Shown piece by piece: positions 24,508 to 33,323 of a DNA stretch of 64,000 nucleotides. Each line of letters begins with the position of its first letter. The stretch's first letter is position 1. Under the pieces are notes generated by a model. The model had not been told where the DNA came from. It saw only the letters and a program-made list of their open reading frames with translations, and made no database searches. The DNA comes from Sphingobium soli (GTDB taxonomy: Bacteria > Pseudomonadota > Alphaproteobacteria > Sphingomonadales > Sphingomonadaceae). The position numbers were made by a program, and so were the translations under genes. Location: NCBI RefSeq assembly GCF_020782245.1, contig NZ_JAJGNP010000016.1, forward strand, positions 1-64,000, in the 5' to 3' direction.

Positions 24508-27028
24508 AGACCTGCCGCAGGGCGCGGGCGGGGCGGACCGACAGGAGCGGCAGCGCGCCGGCAAGGCCGATGCCGAGTGTCAGAAACGCTCCGCCCGCCA
24601 GGGTGCCCAGCATGACCACCCAGTCGGGCGACCAGGTAAAATCGAAGACCTGAACGATGACGAACCAGGCCGCCGCGCTGCCAAGCGCCAGCGCCACGAC
24701 CGCCAGCAGAACCGAGAGCAGGCCATATTCCAGCGCCTGACCGCCCAGCAGTTGCAGCCGGGTCGCCCCCAGCGTCTTGAGGATGACGCTGTCGTAGCTG
24801 CGCGACTGGCGGGCGGCGGCGATGGCGCCCACCAGCACCGCAATGCCGGCCAGAATGGCGACCGAGGCCGCAACCAGAATGGCGCGCGACATTTGTGTCA
24901 GGATGGCGCCGACCTGATCGATGACATCGCCCACCGCAATGACCGACACGCCGGGGAAGGCCGCCAGCAGCGCGCGGGTCATGGCAGTGTCGTGGCGCGG
25001 GTCCATGGTGATGGTGGCAGCAACGCTGTGGGGCGCGGATTGCAATGTGACCGGCGAGAAGACGAGCACATAATTGAAACCCATCGTATCCCAGTTGACC
25101 TTGCGCAGCGAGGCGATGCGCGCCGTAATCTCTCGCCCGAGGATCGAGACGGTCAGCCTGTCACCCACGCCGATGCCCAGCGTGCGGGCCGCTTCCGCGT
25201 CGAGCGAGACGAGGGGCGGACCGCGATAGTCGGTCGGCCACCAGGTGCCTGCGACCAGATCGCTGCCTTCGGGCAAGGCCGCGCTGTAGGTGACGCCGCG
25301 TTCACCGCGCAGGAACCAGGCACCTTCGGGCAATTGCGCAAGATCGGCAACGCGCGTGTCGCCATAGCCGGTAATGGTGCCGCGCAGGACGGGCACGATG
25401 TTGAGTTGCGCTTCGGGAGCCTGCGCCCGGGCAATAGTGCGGAAGCGCTGCTGCTGCGACGCGGGGATGTCGAGCACGATCTGCGCCGGCGCTTTCTTGG
25501 GCACGACTTGCCGGATTTCCGCATCCAGGCTGGTTTCGATCCCGGCGAGCGTTACGAACAGGGTAAGAGCAAGGCCAAGCGCAACGATAAGCGCGGCCGT
25601 CTGCGCGCCGGGCCGATGGAGATTGGCGAGCGCCAGCCGCAGCCAGGGACGGCGGGGTCGGGGCAGGCGCCGGGCGATCCGGCGCACGGCGATACCGATG
25701 CCAAGCAGCAGGAGCAGAACCGCGCCGACGGCGCCCAGAACCGCCGCGGAGAATAGCGGATCGCCCGCCGTCCCAAGCGCCAGCGCGACGAGCAGCAGGC
25801 CGGCCACCGTCATGGCGGCAAGGCTGCGTCGGTCAAAGCCGGAGCGACGTTCGATCGCACCCCGGAACAAGGCGGCGGCGGGCTGGGTCCGTGCCCGGGC
25901 CAGCGGCGGGAACGTGAAGAGAAAAGCGATGAGCAATCCATAGAGCGCGCTTGTCGCCAGCGGCAGCGGGAACAGGCGGAAACCCGGGCTGACCGGCAGC
26001 ACGTCGCCCGCGAGCGCGACCACGAGTGGGGGCAGCACCGCGCCGACGACGAGCCCTGCGGCAATGCCCAGCAGCGCAACGGCGCCCACCTGCAAGCGGT
26101 AGATGCGCGCGATGTCCGCCGCGCTTGCGCCCAGCACCTTGAGCGTCGCAATGCCATTGCGCTTGCCCGCGAGATAGGAAGCGACCCCGTTGCTGACGCC
26201 GATCCCGGCGATGACCAGGGCGGCAAGGCCGATCAGCGACAGGAACTGCCCCATCCGGTCGATGAAGCGATTGGCGCCGGGCGCGGCGCGATCGCGATCC
26301 TTGAACGTCCAGCCTTCGCCCGCGCGCGCCTTTTCCCAATCCTTGCGCACAGTTGCCGCGTCATAGCGCGGGTCGAGGCGAATGCGATATTTGGTGGAAT
26401 AGAGACTGCCGGGCTGGATCAAGCCGGTCCGACGCAGCCCCGACAGGGACGTGATCGCCACCGGTCCCAGGGTGAAGCCCTCCCCCAGCCGGTCGGGCTC
26501 ATCCACGATGATGTCGCGGACAATGAAGAGCGCGTCGCCGTAGCGCAGCTTTGCGCCGCGACCGATGCCCAGCCGTTGGGACAAAGCGTCGCCGATCAGG
26601 ATATCGCCGGCATCAAGCGGACGATAGATGCCGTGCCGCAACGCCAGCGCGCCATAAAGCGGATAGGCAGCGTCCACCCCCTTGAGCTCGGTCAGGATGG
26701 CGGGCGGCGCGTTCCCCCTCCCCTGCCCCACCCGCTGGGCCATGGCGCGCATGCGGATAGTTTGGCTGAGCGCGCCAAGTTGACGAAAAGCCTGTTTGTC
26801 GCCCAGGCTGGCTTCGCGCTGGGTCATGCCGATTTCGATATCGCCGCCCAGGATCAGCCGTCCCCGATCGCGCAGTTCCTGCGTGATCGCGCTGGTCAGG
26901 CTGCCGATCGCGGCCAGCGTCGCAACGCCCAGGAACAGGCAGAGGAACAGGAGGCGCAGGCCGCGAAAGCCCAGATGCAGGTCGCGACGGGCAATGCGCC
27001 ACGCTGCGCGCCAGACAAGCCGGCTCAC
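24506..27028 (-). CDS. FtsX-like ABC transporter permease (YbbP type)
   Basis: 840-residue inner-membrane protein with an N-terminal transmembrane segment, a large periplasmic MacB-PCD-like domain, and two FtsX transmembrane blocks (about 255-430 and 715-840) with further segments between. This matches the YbbP family, thought to export or extract lipophilic compounds. It starts with GTG at 27028, which overlaps the TGA of the ATPase gene (GTGA), so both are made in fixed ratio. The neighbouring arylesterase is a frequent companion of the YbbA/YbbP pair. Confidence 0.93.
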   Translation of the reverse strand: MSRLVWRAAWRIARRDLHLGFRGLRLLFLCLFLGVATLAAIGSLTSAITQELRDRGRLILGGDIEIGMTQREASLGDKQAFRQLGALSQTIRMRAMAQRVGQGRGNAPPAILTELKGVDAAYPLYGALALRHGIYRPLDAGDILIGDALSQRLGIGRGAKLRYGDALFIVRDIIVDEPDRLGEGFTLGPVAITSLSGLRRTGLIQPGSLYSTKYRIRLDPRYDAATVRKDWEKARAGEGWTFKDRDRAAPGANRFIDRMGQFLSLIGLAALVIAGIGVSNGVASYLAGKRNGIATLKVLGASAADIARIYRLQVGAVALLGIAAGLVVGAVLPPLVVALAGDVLPVSPGFRLFPLPLATSALYGLLIAFLFTFPPLARARTQPAAALFRGAIERRSGFDRRSLAAMTVAGLLLVALALGTAGDPLFSAAVLGAVGAVLLLLLGIGIAVRRIARRLPRPRRPWLRLALANLHRPGAQTAALIVALGLALTLFVTLAGIETSLDAEIRQVVPKKAPAQIVLDIPASQQQRFRTIARAQAPEAQLNIVPVLRGTITGYGDTRVADLAQLPEGAWFLRGERGVTYSAALPEGSDLVAGTWWPTDYRGPPLVSLDAEAARTLGIGVGDRLTVSILGREITARIASLRKVNWDTMGFNYVLVFSPVTLQSAPHSVAATITMDPRHDTAMTRALLAAFPGVSVIAVGDVIDQVGAILTQMSRAILVAASVAILAGIAVLVGAIAAARQSRSYDSVILKTLGATRLQLLGGQALEYGLLSVLLAVVALALGSAAAWFVIVQVFDFTWSPDWVVMLGTLAGGAFLTLGIGLAGALPLLSVRPARALRQV

Positions 27029-27726
27029 GCCATGTGATCCGACAGGATGCGTCCGTCGCGCATTTCGATGATGCGCTCGCAGCGCTGCGCCAGCGCGGCG
27101 TCATGCGTGATGATGAGCAGCGTCGCCCCCGCCGCCGCCTGCCGTTCAAACAGCAGGTCCATGATCGCCGCGCCAGTCGCGGCGTCCAGATTGCCGGTGG
27201 GCTCGTCGGCAAAGAGCAAGGTGGGGCGCGGCGCGACCGCGCGCGCGATGGCGACGCGCTGTTGCTCGCCACCCGACAATTGCGCGGGATAATGATCCAG
27301 CCGGTGGCCAAGGCCGACCGCGCGCAATTCTTCAGCAGCAATGGCAAAGGCGTCCGCCTGCCCCGCCAGTTCGAGCGGCACCGCGACATTTTCCAGCGCG
27401 GTCATGGTGGGAAGCAGATGAAAGGATTGGAGGATGATGCCGATCCGACCGCGCCGGGCGCGCGCCAGATCATCCTCCCCCAAGGCGCCGAAATCGACGC
27501 CGCCAATTTCCACCCTTCCCCCGCTTGCCCGCTCCAACCCGGTCAGCACCGCCATCAGCGAGCTTTTGCCCGATCCCGACGCGCCCAATATGGCGACGCT
27601 TTGCCCGCGCTGCACATGCAGATCGATCCCCTTGAGGATCGTTACCGGGGCCTCGCGGGTTCCAAGCTGAAGCGTGACATCCTGGGCACGAATGGCGATA
27701 GTTGCAGGATCGAGTGGCGAATGCAT
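27025..27726 (-). CDS. ABC transporter ATP-binding protein (YbbA/LolD type)
   Basis: 233 residues with Walker A GASGSGKSS (48-56), the signature LSGGEQQR, and Walker B LLFADEPTGNLD with the D-loop, followed by the H-loop ITHD. Its partner is the permease directly downstream, coupled through GTGA. The start ATG at 27726 lies in the palindrome ATGCAT, which also supplies the start of the arylesterase on the other strand. The open frame runs to 28521, but that extension is antisense to the esterase. Confidence 0.93.
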   Translation of the reverse strand: MHSPLDPATIAIRAQDVTLQLGTREAPVTILKGIDLHVQRGQSVAILGASGSGKSSLMAVLTGLERASGGRVEIGGVDFGALGEDDLARARRGRIGIILQSFHLLPTMTALENVAVPLELAGQADAFAIAAEELRAVGLGHRLDHYPAQLSGGEQQRVAIARAVAPRPTLLFADEPTGNLDAATGAAIMDLLFERQAAAGATLLIITHDAALAQRCERIIEMRDGRILSDHMA

Positions 27727-28446
27727 GAAGGGAATGGGTCCTTGGCGGGCAGGTTGACGCAATATGGGGCATTGACGCTGATTGTCCATCTGACGGCGGG
27801 TTGTTCTCCTGACGCGCCGCCCCCTCCCCCGGCGAGAGAACAGGCGCAGAGGGTGGAGCCGCCGGCCCGGGCGACGCCATCGGCCGACCGCAAACTGGTC
27901 GTGGCGTTTGGCGACAGTCTCTATGCCGGCTATAATCTGGACCAGGGACAAGGGCTGGCGCCGGTGTTGGAGCGCGCGCTGGCCGACCGCGGCCTCAAGG
28001 CGCAGGTGGTGAATGCCGGCGTGTCGGGCGACACGACGACGGCGGGGCGCGCCCGGCTGGCCTTCACGCTCGACGGGCTGCCGCGCAAGCCGGACCTGAT
28101 GCTGGTCGGACTTGGCGGCAACGACATGCTGCGCGGGCTGTCGCCGCAGGAAACGCGCGACAATCTGGACGCGATCCTGCGCGAAGCCAAGGCGCGCGGT
28201 ATCCCGGTTATGCTGACCGGCATGCTCGCGTCGCCCAATATGGGGGCCGATTATGCCGCTGCGTTCAACCCCATCTTTCCGGATCTGGCGCACAAATATG
28301 ACGCCGCGCTTTACCCGTTCATGCTGGATGGGGTGCTGGGCGAACGGGCGCTGCTTCTGCCTGACGGCATCCATCCCAATGCGCGAGGCGTGACAGTGAT
28401 CGCCCGCCGGCTGGCGCCGATTGTTGCGCAAAATCTTAAAGGCTGA
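27721..28446 (+). CDS. arylesterase / lysophospholipase, SGNH lipoprotein (TesA-like)
   Basis: 241 residues of the SGNH hydrolase family: block I VAFGDSLYAGY (nucleophile S66), GVSGDTT, block III GGND, and block V LPDGIHPN. The N-terminus carries a lipobox LTAGC with C28, followed by a proline-rich linker, so it is probably a periplasm-facing lipoprotein. It hydrolyses short-chain esters or thioesters. The ATG at 27721 overlaps the divergent ATPase start; TTG at 27754 (MTQYGALTL...) is an alternative that gives a more typical lipoprotein signal. Confidence 0.9.
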   Translation: MHEGNGSLAGRLTQYGALTLIVHLTAGCSPDAPPPPPAREQAQRVEPPARATPSADRKLVVAFGDSLYAGYNLDQGQGLAPVLERALADRGLKAQVVNAGVSGDTTTAGRARLAFTLDGLPRKPDLMLVGLGGNDMLRGLSPQETRDNLDAILREAKARGIPVMLTGMLASPNMGADYAAAFNPIFPDLAHKYDAALYPFMLDGVLGERALLLPDGIHPNARGVTVIARRLAPIVAQNLKG

Positions 28447-28574
28447 CGCCGGCGACGCTGCCGCCGCTTGGCGGTAATTTTGGGAGGGCCGACGCGGTGC
28501 AAGCGCGAGCGATCGGCGCATAGAGTTGACTTTCCCAAGCTGTTTTTATCATTGAATATACTACTCTTTCTTGT

Positions 28575-28594
28575 TGATAATAAACAGATTATCA
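28575..28594. promoter_or_regulatory. AT-rich inverted repeat, candidate operator of the DUF1612 gene
   Basis: TGATAAT-aaacag-ATTATCA, a perfect 7-bp dyad in an unusually AT-rich stretch (about 28530-28612). It overlaps plausible promoter elements (TTGATA at 28574, TATATA near 28604) in front of the TTG start at 28627. Autoregulation by the HTH protein is inferred. Confidence 0.45.
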
Positions 28595-28626
28595 TATCTT
28601 GCTATATATAGGACAGGAGGCGGCCC

Positions 28627-29637
28627 TTGGAGGAAGATCGGCAGCTCGCTTATGCGCATGCGCAGGAGGCTTTAGGCCGCCTAGACGAGCGCATGCGGCT
28701 CAGCCCGGTTCGCGCGGCCTTCCGGGTGCGCGCCCATGTCGCTGAACGTCAGGCACTGGCCGCGATCGATGCCGTTCCGTTGCATGACCATGATATCGAG
28801 ATTGACGGCCGGGGCACGGTAAGAACATCGACCTTCGACCTTAGCCTGGGGCGACGGTCCATCGGAACGCCCATTAGTCTGGACGCGCTGGCAGGCGACG
28901 CCATGGCGGTGCTGGATTGGCTTGGCATGAAACCAGACCCGATGGGCGATAGCGGGGTGGTCAACGGGCCAATATCGGATGACATGATCGCGCGCGTGGA
29001 GACTTGGCAGCGGGCGATAGAGCGTTGGCGCCCCTCCCCTCCCCTGATCGCCAGCGCGCATGTCGCTGCGTCCTGGCGATCGCACGCGCCCCTTGGTCGG
29101 AGCGATCTGGCCGCCAGCCTGCTGATTGGGGATCGATGGGGACCGGGGCGCTGGAATGGGTCGCATGGCGGCCTGATCGCCCTGGGTCTCGACACGCAAA
29201 AGAGCGAATGGCGGATGGCGCGAGACGCTGCGCTGGAGCGCTTATGGCTGGACGCCATTCGGGATGCGGCGCAGATGCTGCTGGACTTGGAGCTTCGCCT
29301 GCGCGGTTTTGCCGCACGCGCACGCCATTTTTTGGACTCGCGGCGGCGCGCCGGGCGGCTGGGTGATGTGCTGCATCTCGCAATGTTGAGGCCCTATGTA
29401 ACGAGCGCAATGGTGGCGCGGCATTTGCAGCTGACCAGCGCAGGTGCGATCAAGTTGCTGACCATCGCGGCAGAGGCGGGGCTGCTGATCGAACGCACCG
29501 GGCAGGCAAGCTATCGCCATTATGCGATACCCGTTGCCGCACCGCCCGGTGTTCCGCGCGACGGCCGCAATCCGCTGGACCGGTCAGAACCGAGCATCTG
29601 GCAAGATGACTCGGTGCCATGGGATTGGCCGGGATGA
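28627..29637 (+). CDS. RHE_PE00001-type DUF1612 / HTH protein
   Basis: 336 residues. The N-terminal EALGRLDERMRLSPVRAAFRVRAH and the VPLHDHDIEID segment are typical of the RHE_PE00001 family (DUF1612 with a C-terminal winged helix), known mainly from rhizobial and sphingomonad plasmids. The C-terminal helix-turn-helix is at about 245-300 (VTSAMVARHLQLTSAGAIKLL). It is probably DNA-binding; the function is unknown. It starts at TTG (28627), preceded by AGGAGG at 6 bases. It is the first gene of the plasmid-type module. Confidence 0.8.
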   Translation: MEEDRQLAYAHAQEALGRLDERMRLSPVRAAFRVRAHVAERQALAAIDAVPLHDHDIEIDGRGTVRTSTFDLSLGRRSIGTPISLDALAGDAMAVLDWLGMKPDPMGDSGVVNGPISDDMIARVETWQRAIERWRPSPPLIASAHVAASWRSHAPLGRSDLAASLLIGDRWGPGRWNGSHGGLIALGLDTQKSEWRMARDAALERLWLDAIRDAAQMLLDLELRLRGFAARARHFLDSRRRAGRLGDVLHLAMLRPYVTSAMVARHLQLTSAGAIKLLTIAAEAGLLIERTGQASYRHYAIPVAAPPGVPRDGRNPLDRSEPSIWQDDSVPWDWPG

Positions 29638-29782
29638 CAGTTGCTGCCTGTGCAATTGCGACCATAAAAACCAAAATATCGAACCATGCCCGTCGCGTCA
29701 GCGGCGGGAGATTCCAGGATTCTAGAGATTCTAAGATTCGCCATATGTAAGTTATTCTTTTCGCAGCGGGATTCAGCACTGA
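29638..29782. other. AT-rich stretch with four GATTC repeats before the iterons
   Basis: This 145-base spacer holds A/T-rich runs (accataaaaaccaaaatatc) and four copies of GATTC at 29710, 29718, 29727 and 29735 (spacings 8, 9, 8), then ttattctttt. Next to iterons, such a region is a candidate DNA-unwinding element of the origin. I see no gene in it. Confidence 0.4.
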
Positions 29783-30015
29783 CCTGACCCGGCGGGGGTG
29801 ATTCCCTGTCCTTGTGGGGGCGCAAGCCTGACCCGATGGGGGGCTTATCCTGCCCTCTTGGGGACCGTCCTGACCGCTTGGGGGAACGAGCATGAGAACC
29901 CCATAGGGCGTAAATTCGGGCATCGATGCGCCCAGGGGCTCACAATTCCGCGACTCGGGGTGAAACAAAGATTTCCTATTGAACAGAGCGAATTTCTATC
30001 CTGACCTGATGGGGG
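29783..30015 (+). repeat. iteron array of the replication origin
   Basis: The 16-base core CCTGACCNNNTGGGGG, with small variation, begins at 29783, 29805, 29827, 29849 and 29869 (spacings 22, 22, 22, 20), and a sixth copy is at 30000. The 22-base period is two helical turns, as usual for iterons bound by Rep_3 initiators. The array lies just upstream of the RepA gene and defines the probable origin. Confidence 0.85.
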
Positions 30016-30032
30016 CAACCAAACCAGCCTAT

Positions 30033-30066
30033 CCTGTCCTGACTTGACCTTCGCTGTCAGGACAGG
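30033..30066. promoter_or_regulatory. inverted repeat at the repA promoter, candidate autoregulation operator
   Basis: CCTGTCCTGAC - 12 bases - GTCAGGACAGG, a perfect 11-bp dyad whose arms begin like the iteron core. It ends 31 bases before the repA ATG. In iteron plasmids such dyads bind the Rep dimer and repress rep transcription. Confidence 0.7.
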
Positions 30067-30096
30067 CATTTGTGGCGCGATCGACGGGGTGGCGCC

Positions 30097-31308
30097 ATGG
30101 ACGAATCTGCAGGCATCGAGCAACAGCAAAGCGAAGAGGCGGCCGCGACGCCGCGATCGATGCGAGTCGCGGCCGCGCTGTCGCGCAAGGGCAGCGATGA
30201 ATTCGTCAAACCCGGTCGGTTGGTCGAGGTGCGGTTCGTCAAGGGTCAGTCACTCAGCCTGACCGCTTCGCGCCTGCTCGCCCTCATGATCCTGACGGCG
30301 GGGGGCGATGCCTGGCGTGATATTCCGCATCGTATGCGCAAGGCGGATATCCGGCGCGGCCACAAGGGCAATGAGCGGATCGTCGATATGTTGGAAGAAT
30401 TGCACCGGACGCTGTTTGCCGAAGACGACAAAAGCTGGCGGGGAAAGCGCGCTACCAAGCGGTTCAATTTGATCCAGGCATCGTGGGAAGAGGTCGAGGA
30501 CGGGGACAAAGAAACCGGGTGGATTGAATGGCAATTCACGCCCGATGCGCGGCGGCTGATCCAGGAATCAGAGACCTATGCCGTCATGAACCGGCAGGCG
30601 GTGTTGGGTTTCCGCTCGGCTTACGCCCTCAAACTGTATGAGGAGGGCGCGCTGCGTCTGCACCGCCGGCAGCCTGTATGGAAGGTCGATATCGTCGGGC
30701 TCAGGGCAGCTTTGGGTATTGATCCGGACAAATATGGCGATTTTGCACAGTTGCGTCGCAAGGTGCTCAAGATCGCAAAGACGGAGATCGACCAGCTGGC
30801 CCATTTCACGGTGGAATGGGAGGAAATCCGCCGTGGCCGCGCGGTGGTGGAGATCATATTCCGCTTTTCGCCCAAGGGCGCGCCATCGCAGATCGCGACC
30901 GTCGATGAATTGGCGCGCCACTCCGCCGGTAGGAAGGCCAGGCGAGAGCATGCGGTGGAAACTGTGATCGCAATTGGGCGGGAGGAAGATCTGGCAGACC
31001 CGGCGGAGGTCACGCATTTGCTGTCTGCCGCGACAACGTCGCTGACCGTGAGCGAAGAGCGGGCGCGCGACAAGGCGGCGGCGCCCTGGGCGCGGTTTCC
31101 GCGTGGCAGGCTGCATTTCGGGACGACAGAGCAGGCGGCACGGGCCATAGGCCTGCGTCATGGCGGCGGGTGGGACGTCGACCTGATTGCCGATGCTTAT
31201 CGAGAGGCCATGGGCGACCGGCTCGACAGCCTATCAGGCGTCAAGCTTGAAAAGTCGTGGAAGGGATTTTGCGAGGCATTCTTCGCGCGGCGGGGGCGTC
31301 CATCGTAA
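30097..31308 (+). CDS. repA: plasmid-type replication initiator, Rep_3 family
   Basis: 403 residues. Initiators of this family bind the iterons as monomers through two winged-helix domains; here the first is at about 30-170 (LVEVRFVKGQSLSLTASRLLALM...) and the second at about 175-280 (VLGFRSAYALKLYEEGALRLHRR). The C-terminal 120 residues are longer than in small plasmids but occur in sphingomonad megaplasmid Reps. The frame is open upstream (GTG at 30070), but the ATG at 30097 starts the natural N-terminus. Iterons and an inverted repeat lie upstream, and ParA and ParB downstream. Confidence 0.88.
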   Translation: MDESAGIEQQQSEEAAATPRSMRVAAALSRKGSDEFVKPGRLVEVRFVKGQSLSLTASRLLALMILTAGGDAWRDIPHRMRKADIRRGHKGNERIVDMLEELHRTLFAEDDKSWRGKRATKRFNLIQASWEEVEDGDKETGWIEWQFTPDARRLIQESETYAVMNRQAVLGFRSAYALKLYEEGALRLHRRQPVWKVDIVGLRAALGIDPDKYGDFAQLRRKVLKIAKTEIDQLAHFTVEWEEIRRGRAVVEIIFRFSPKGAPSQIATVDELARHSAGRKARREHAVETVIAIGREEDLADPAEVTHLLSAATTSLTVSEERARDKAAAPWARFPRGRLHFGTTEQAARAIGLRHGGGWDVDLIADAYREAMGDRLDSLSGVKLEKSWKGFCEAFFARRGRPS

Positions 31309-31310
31309 TA

Positions 31311-31326
31311 ATTGCAGCCCTGCAAT
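31311..31326. repeat. parS-like palindrome, copy 1
   Basis: ATTGCAGCCCTGCAAT: a 7-bp dyad around CC, 3 bases after the repA stop. Identical copies are at 31870 and 33287. Three perfect copies within 2 kb around parA/parB make it the best candidate for the ParB binding site. Confidence 0.7.
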
Positions 31327-31869
31327 TTTTCCTAAAGGGCGAATGAGCGACCTGAGATGTCGCCTATCATATTTACGTCGAACTACGTTGGGGTTAGCCT
31401 TTGGACCATCAACATAGCTGGCGCCCGTCGATGCAAAGCATGAGCGCCAAGGGCGCTACATGCATGCGGACAAATCGCGACGGCGCCCCTTTGCCGCCCG
31501 CCTAAGTCGTGCGTGCGCCCGCTTCTCCGGTGGGGGGGTGCGCGATCGTTTTCATAAACCGGCTTTTCCCACCGCTGAGGATCCGCAGGCGCACCCGCCT
31601 ATTGGAACGGGAGCCAAGGGAGTCGTTGGTTGTCCGGGCGGCTTGATACACGGGGAGGTTCGCGATGTCTGAACCATTGCTCGGCTCATGCTCCATCTGC
31701 TGATGCGCAGCGCCCTCCCCTTCGGCGCCACCCAAGAATCGCGAATGCACAAAATCCAGGTGGAAAGAATCAAGCCGAGTAATCTGATGCCCGGAACATT
31801 TACCCATTCCTTCGGCATCATGCGTCCACCCTGCAAGGGATCACTGCGCCGATTGCAGACTGATCAAGA
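31327..31869. other. non-coding stretch between repA and the second parS-like site
   Basis: 543 bases without a credible gene. Open frames here (for example 31460-31672 and 31688-31960) have no ribosome site and no recognisable motif. The inverted repeat AGCGCC-aag-GGCGCT at 31445-31459 may be a weak terminator for repA. Confidence 0.4.
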
Positions 31870-31885
31870 ATTGCAGCCCTGCAAT
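31870..31885. repeat. parS-like palindrome, copy 2
   Basis: A second exact copy of ATTGCAGCCCTGCAAT, 12 bases before the reversed iterons and about 190 bases before parA. Confidence 0.7.
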
Positions 31886-31897
31886 TTTGTATCGCCG

Positions 31898-31956
31898 CCC
31901 CCAAAAGGTCAGGATCCATCATGCTCTGTCATGTCGACCGCCCCCATTAGGTCAGG
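31898..31956 (-). repeat. two reversed iterons upstream of parA
   Basis: On the minus strand, CCTGACCTAATGGGGG (31956-31941) and CCTGACCTTTTGGGGG (31913-31898), 43 bases apart, about two iteron periods. They face the main array from the other side of repA and could serve in handcuffing or incompatibility control. Confidence 0.8.
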
Positions 31957-31977
31957 ATAGGTAGCACAATTTACGAT

Positions 31978-31995
31978 GCGTTGAAGCTACAACGC
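31978..31995. promoter_or_regulatory. inverted repeat in the parA promoter region
   Basis: GCGTTG-aagcta-CAACGC, a perfect 6-bp dyad 80 bases before the parA ATG. ParA proteins with an N-terminal helix-turn-helix, as here, commonly repress their own operon through such a site. Confidence 0.45.
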
Positions 31996-32074
31996 GGATT
32001 TGCGAATTTTACGCGCATATTGACGGGAAAGTGAAAATCGAAGATGTAGTACGCCAGTTTCACAAGGAGCAGCT

Positions 32075-33277
32075 ATGGCTTCCGCATTTGAACAAGTGCG
32101 GCTGGGGGAAGCACTGGACGTTGCCACTCTAGCCTCTCGGTCCTCTTCTGTCCTCGAAAAGCTGCGCAATTCTGCACGCAACGCGCGAGCCGACGAACGG
32201 CGCGAGCCAACTTTCCAGATCGGAAAGGCCGCCGATTTGGTGGGGCGAACGACAGCAGCGATTCGGGAGGCGGAAAGCGATGGCCGCCTTGTCCCCCCTC
32301 CCCGTGCGGACAATGGGCGGCGTATGGGTTACACGCTCGCGCAACTCAATGATATGCGCGGCACCTTTGGCACGCGGCCGTGGCGGGAACCTGAAGACCC
32401 ATGCTCGATCATCGCGGTCCAGAATTTTAAGGGCGGCGTCGGCAAATCAACCGTGTCGGTGCACCTTGCCCAATATCTGGCCATTCGCGGCTATCGAGTG
32501 CTCCTGATCGATTGTGACAGCCAGGCGTCGGCCACGACTCTGTTTGGCTATGTGCCCGATCTCGATCTGGATGAGGACGAAACCCTGTACCCCTATCTGC
32601 GCGAGGGGGAGCGGGCGTCGCTCGACTATGCTATCAAGAAGACGCATTTTGACGGGCTGGACCTGATCCCCGCCAATTTGCGACTGTTCCAGTCGGAATA
32701 TGAACTGGCCGCCCGCATGGCGCGGGGGCAGGGGACTTTGCTGGACCGCATGGCGCATGGCATCGCGTCGGTCCAGGATCTTTATGATGTGATCATCCTG
32801 GACCCGCCGCCAGCGCTCGGCGCGATTTCCCTGTCGGTGTTGCGCGCAGCCAATGCCCTTGTGGTCCCGGTGCCCCCCACGGTGATGGACTTTTCCTCGA
32901 CGACCGCCTTCCTGGCGATGCTGGACGAGACGATCCAGGAACTCGCATCCTACGACCTTGCGCCGCAACTCGCTTTCCTGCGGTTCGTGGCGTCGAAGGT
33001 GGACGAGGGCAAATCCATGCAGAAGGGGCTGCTGGATCTGATGCGACAAGTCTATGGCAATGCCATGGTGCGCACGCCGCTCAAGGATTCAGCTGAAATC
33101 GACAATGCGACCGCGCGGTTGATGACGGTCTACGAACTGGAAGGTCCGATGACCAGCAAGGCGGTTCGCGACCGGTGTCTAACCTATCTCGACGGAGTGA
33201 ATGCGGAGATCGAGCTGGAGATCCGTAAAACATGGCCCAGCCATCTGGGACGCCTGCGCAAGGCGGGCCACGCATGA
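32075..33277 (+). CDS. parA: ParA-type partition ATPase with N-terminal HTH
   Basis: 400 residues: an N-terminal MerR-like or winged DNA-binding part (about 45-100, FQIGKAADLVGRTTAAIREAE), then a deviant Walker A KGGVGKST (119-126), the A-prime motif VLLIDCDSQASAT and Walker B VIILDPPPALG. This is a type Ia ParA, which binds nucleoid DNA non-specifically to move the replicon and represses its own promoter. AAGGAG stands before the ATG. It is followed by parB with a parS-like site between. Confidence 0.93.
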   Translation: MASAFEQVRLGEALDVATLASRSSSVLEKLRNSARNARADERREPTFQIGKAADLVGRTTAAIREAESDGRLVPPPRADNGRRMGYTLAQLNDMRGTFGTRPWREPEDPCSIIAVQNFKGGVGKSTVSVHLAQYLAIRGYRVLLIDCDSQASATTLFGYVPDLDLDEDETLYPYLREGERASLDYAIKKTHFDGLDLIPANLRLFQSEYELAARMARGQGTLLDRMAHGIASVQDLYDVIILDPPPALGAISLSVLRAANALVVPVPPTVMDFSSTTAFLAMLDETIQELASYDLAPQLAFLRFVASKVDEGKSMQKGLLDLMRQVYGNAMVRTPLKDSAEIDNATARLMTVYELEGPMTSKAVRDRCLTYLDGVNAEIELEIRKTWPSHLGRLRKAGHA

Positions 33278-33286
33278 ACAGGAGAA

Positions 33287-33302
33287 ATTGCAGCCCTGCA
33301 AT
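33287..33302. repeat. parS-like palindrome, copy 3
   Basis: A third exact ATTGCAGCCCTGCAAT, in the 46-base gap between the parA stop and the parB start. Confidence 0.7.
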
Positions 33303-33323
33303 TTGGCATGGAGGAGAGCGAGC

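Noticed and set aside
24476..25756. 426-residue open frame antisense to the ABC permease
   Set aside because: Rich in Arg, Gln and Asp without any domain; a mirror of GC-rich codons of the permease.
31688..31960. 90-residue frame between repA and parA
   Set aside because: It crosses the reversed iterons and the second parS-like site; no ribosome site.
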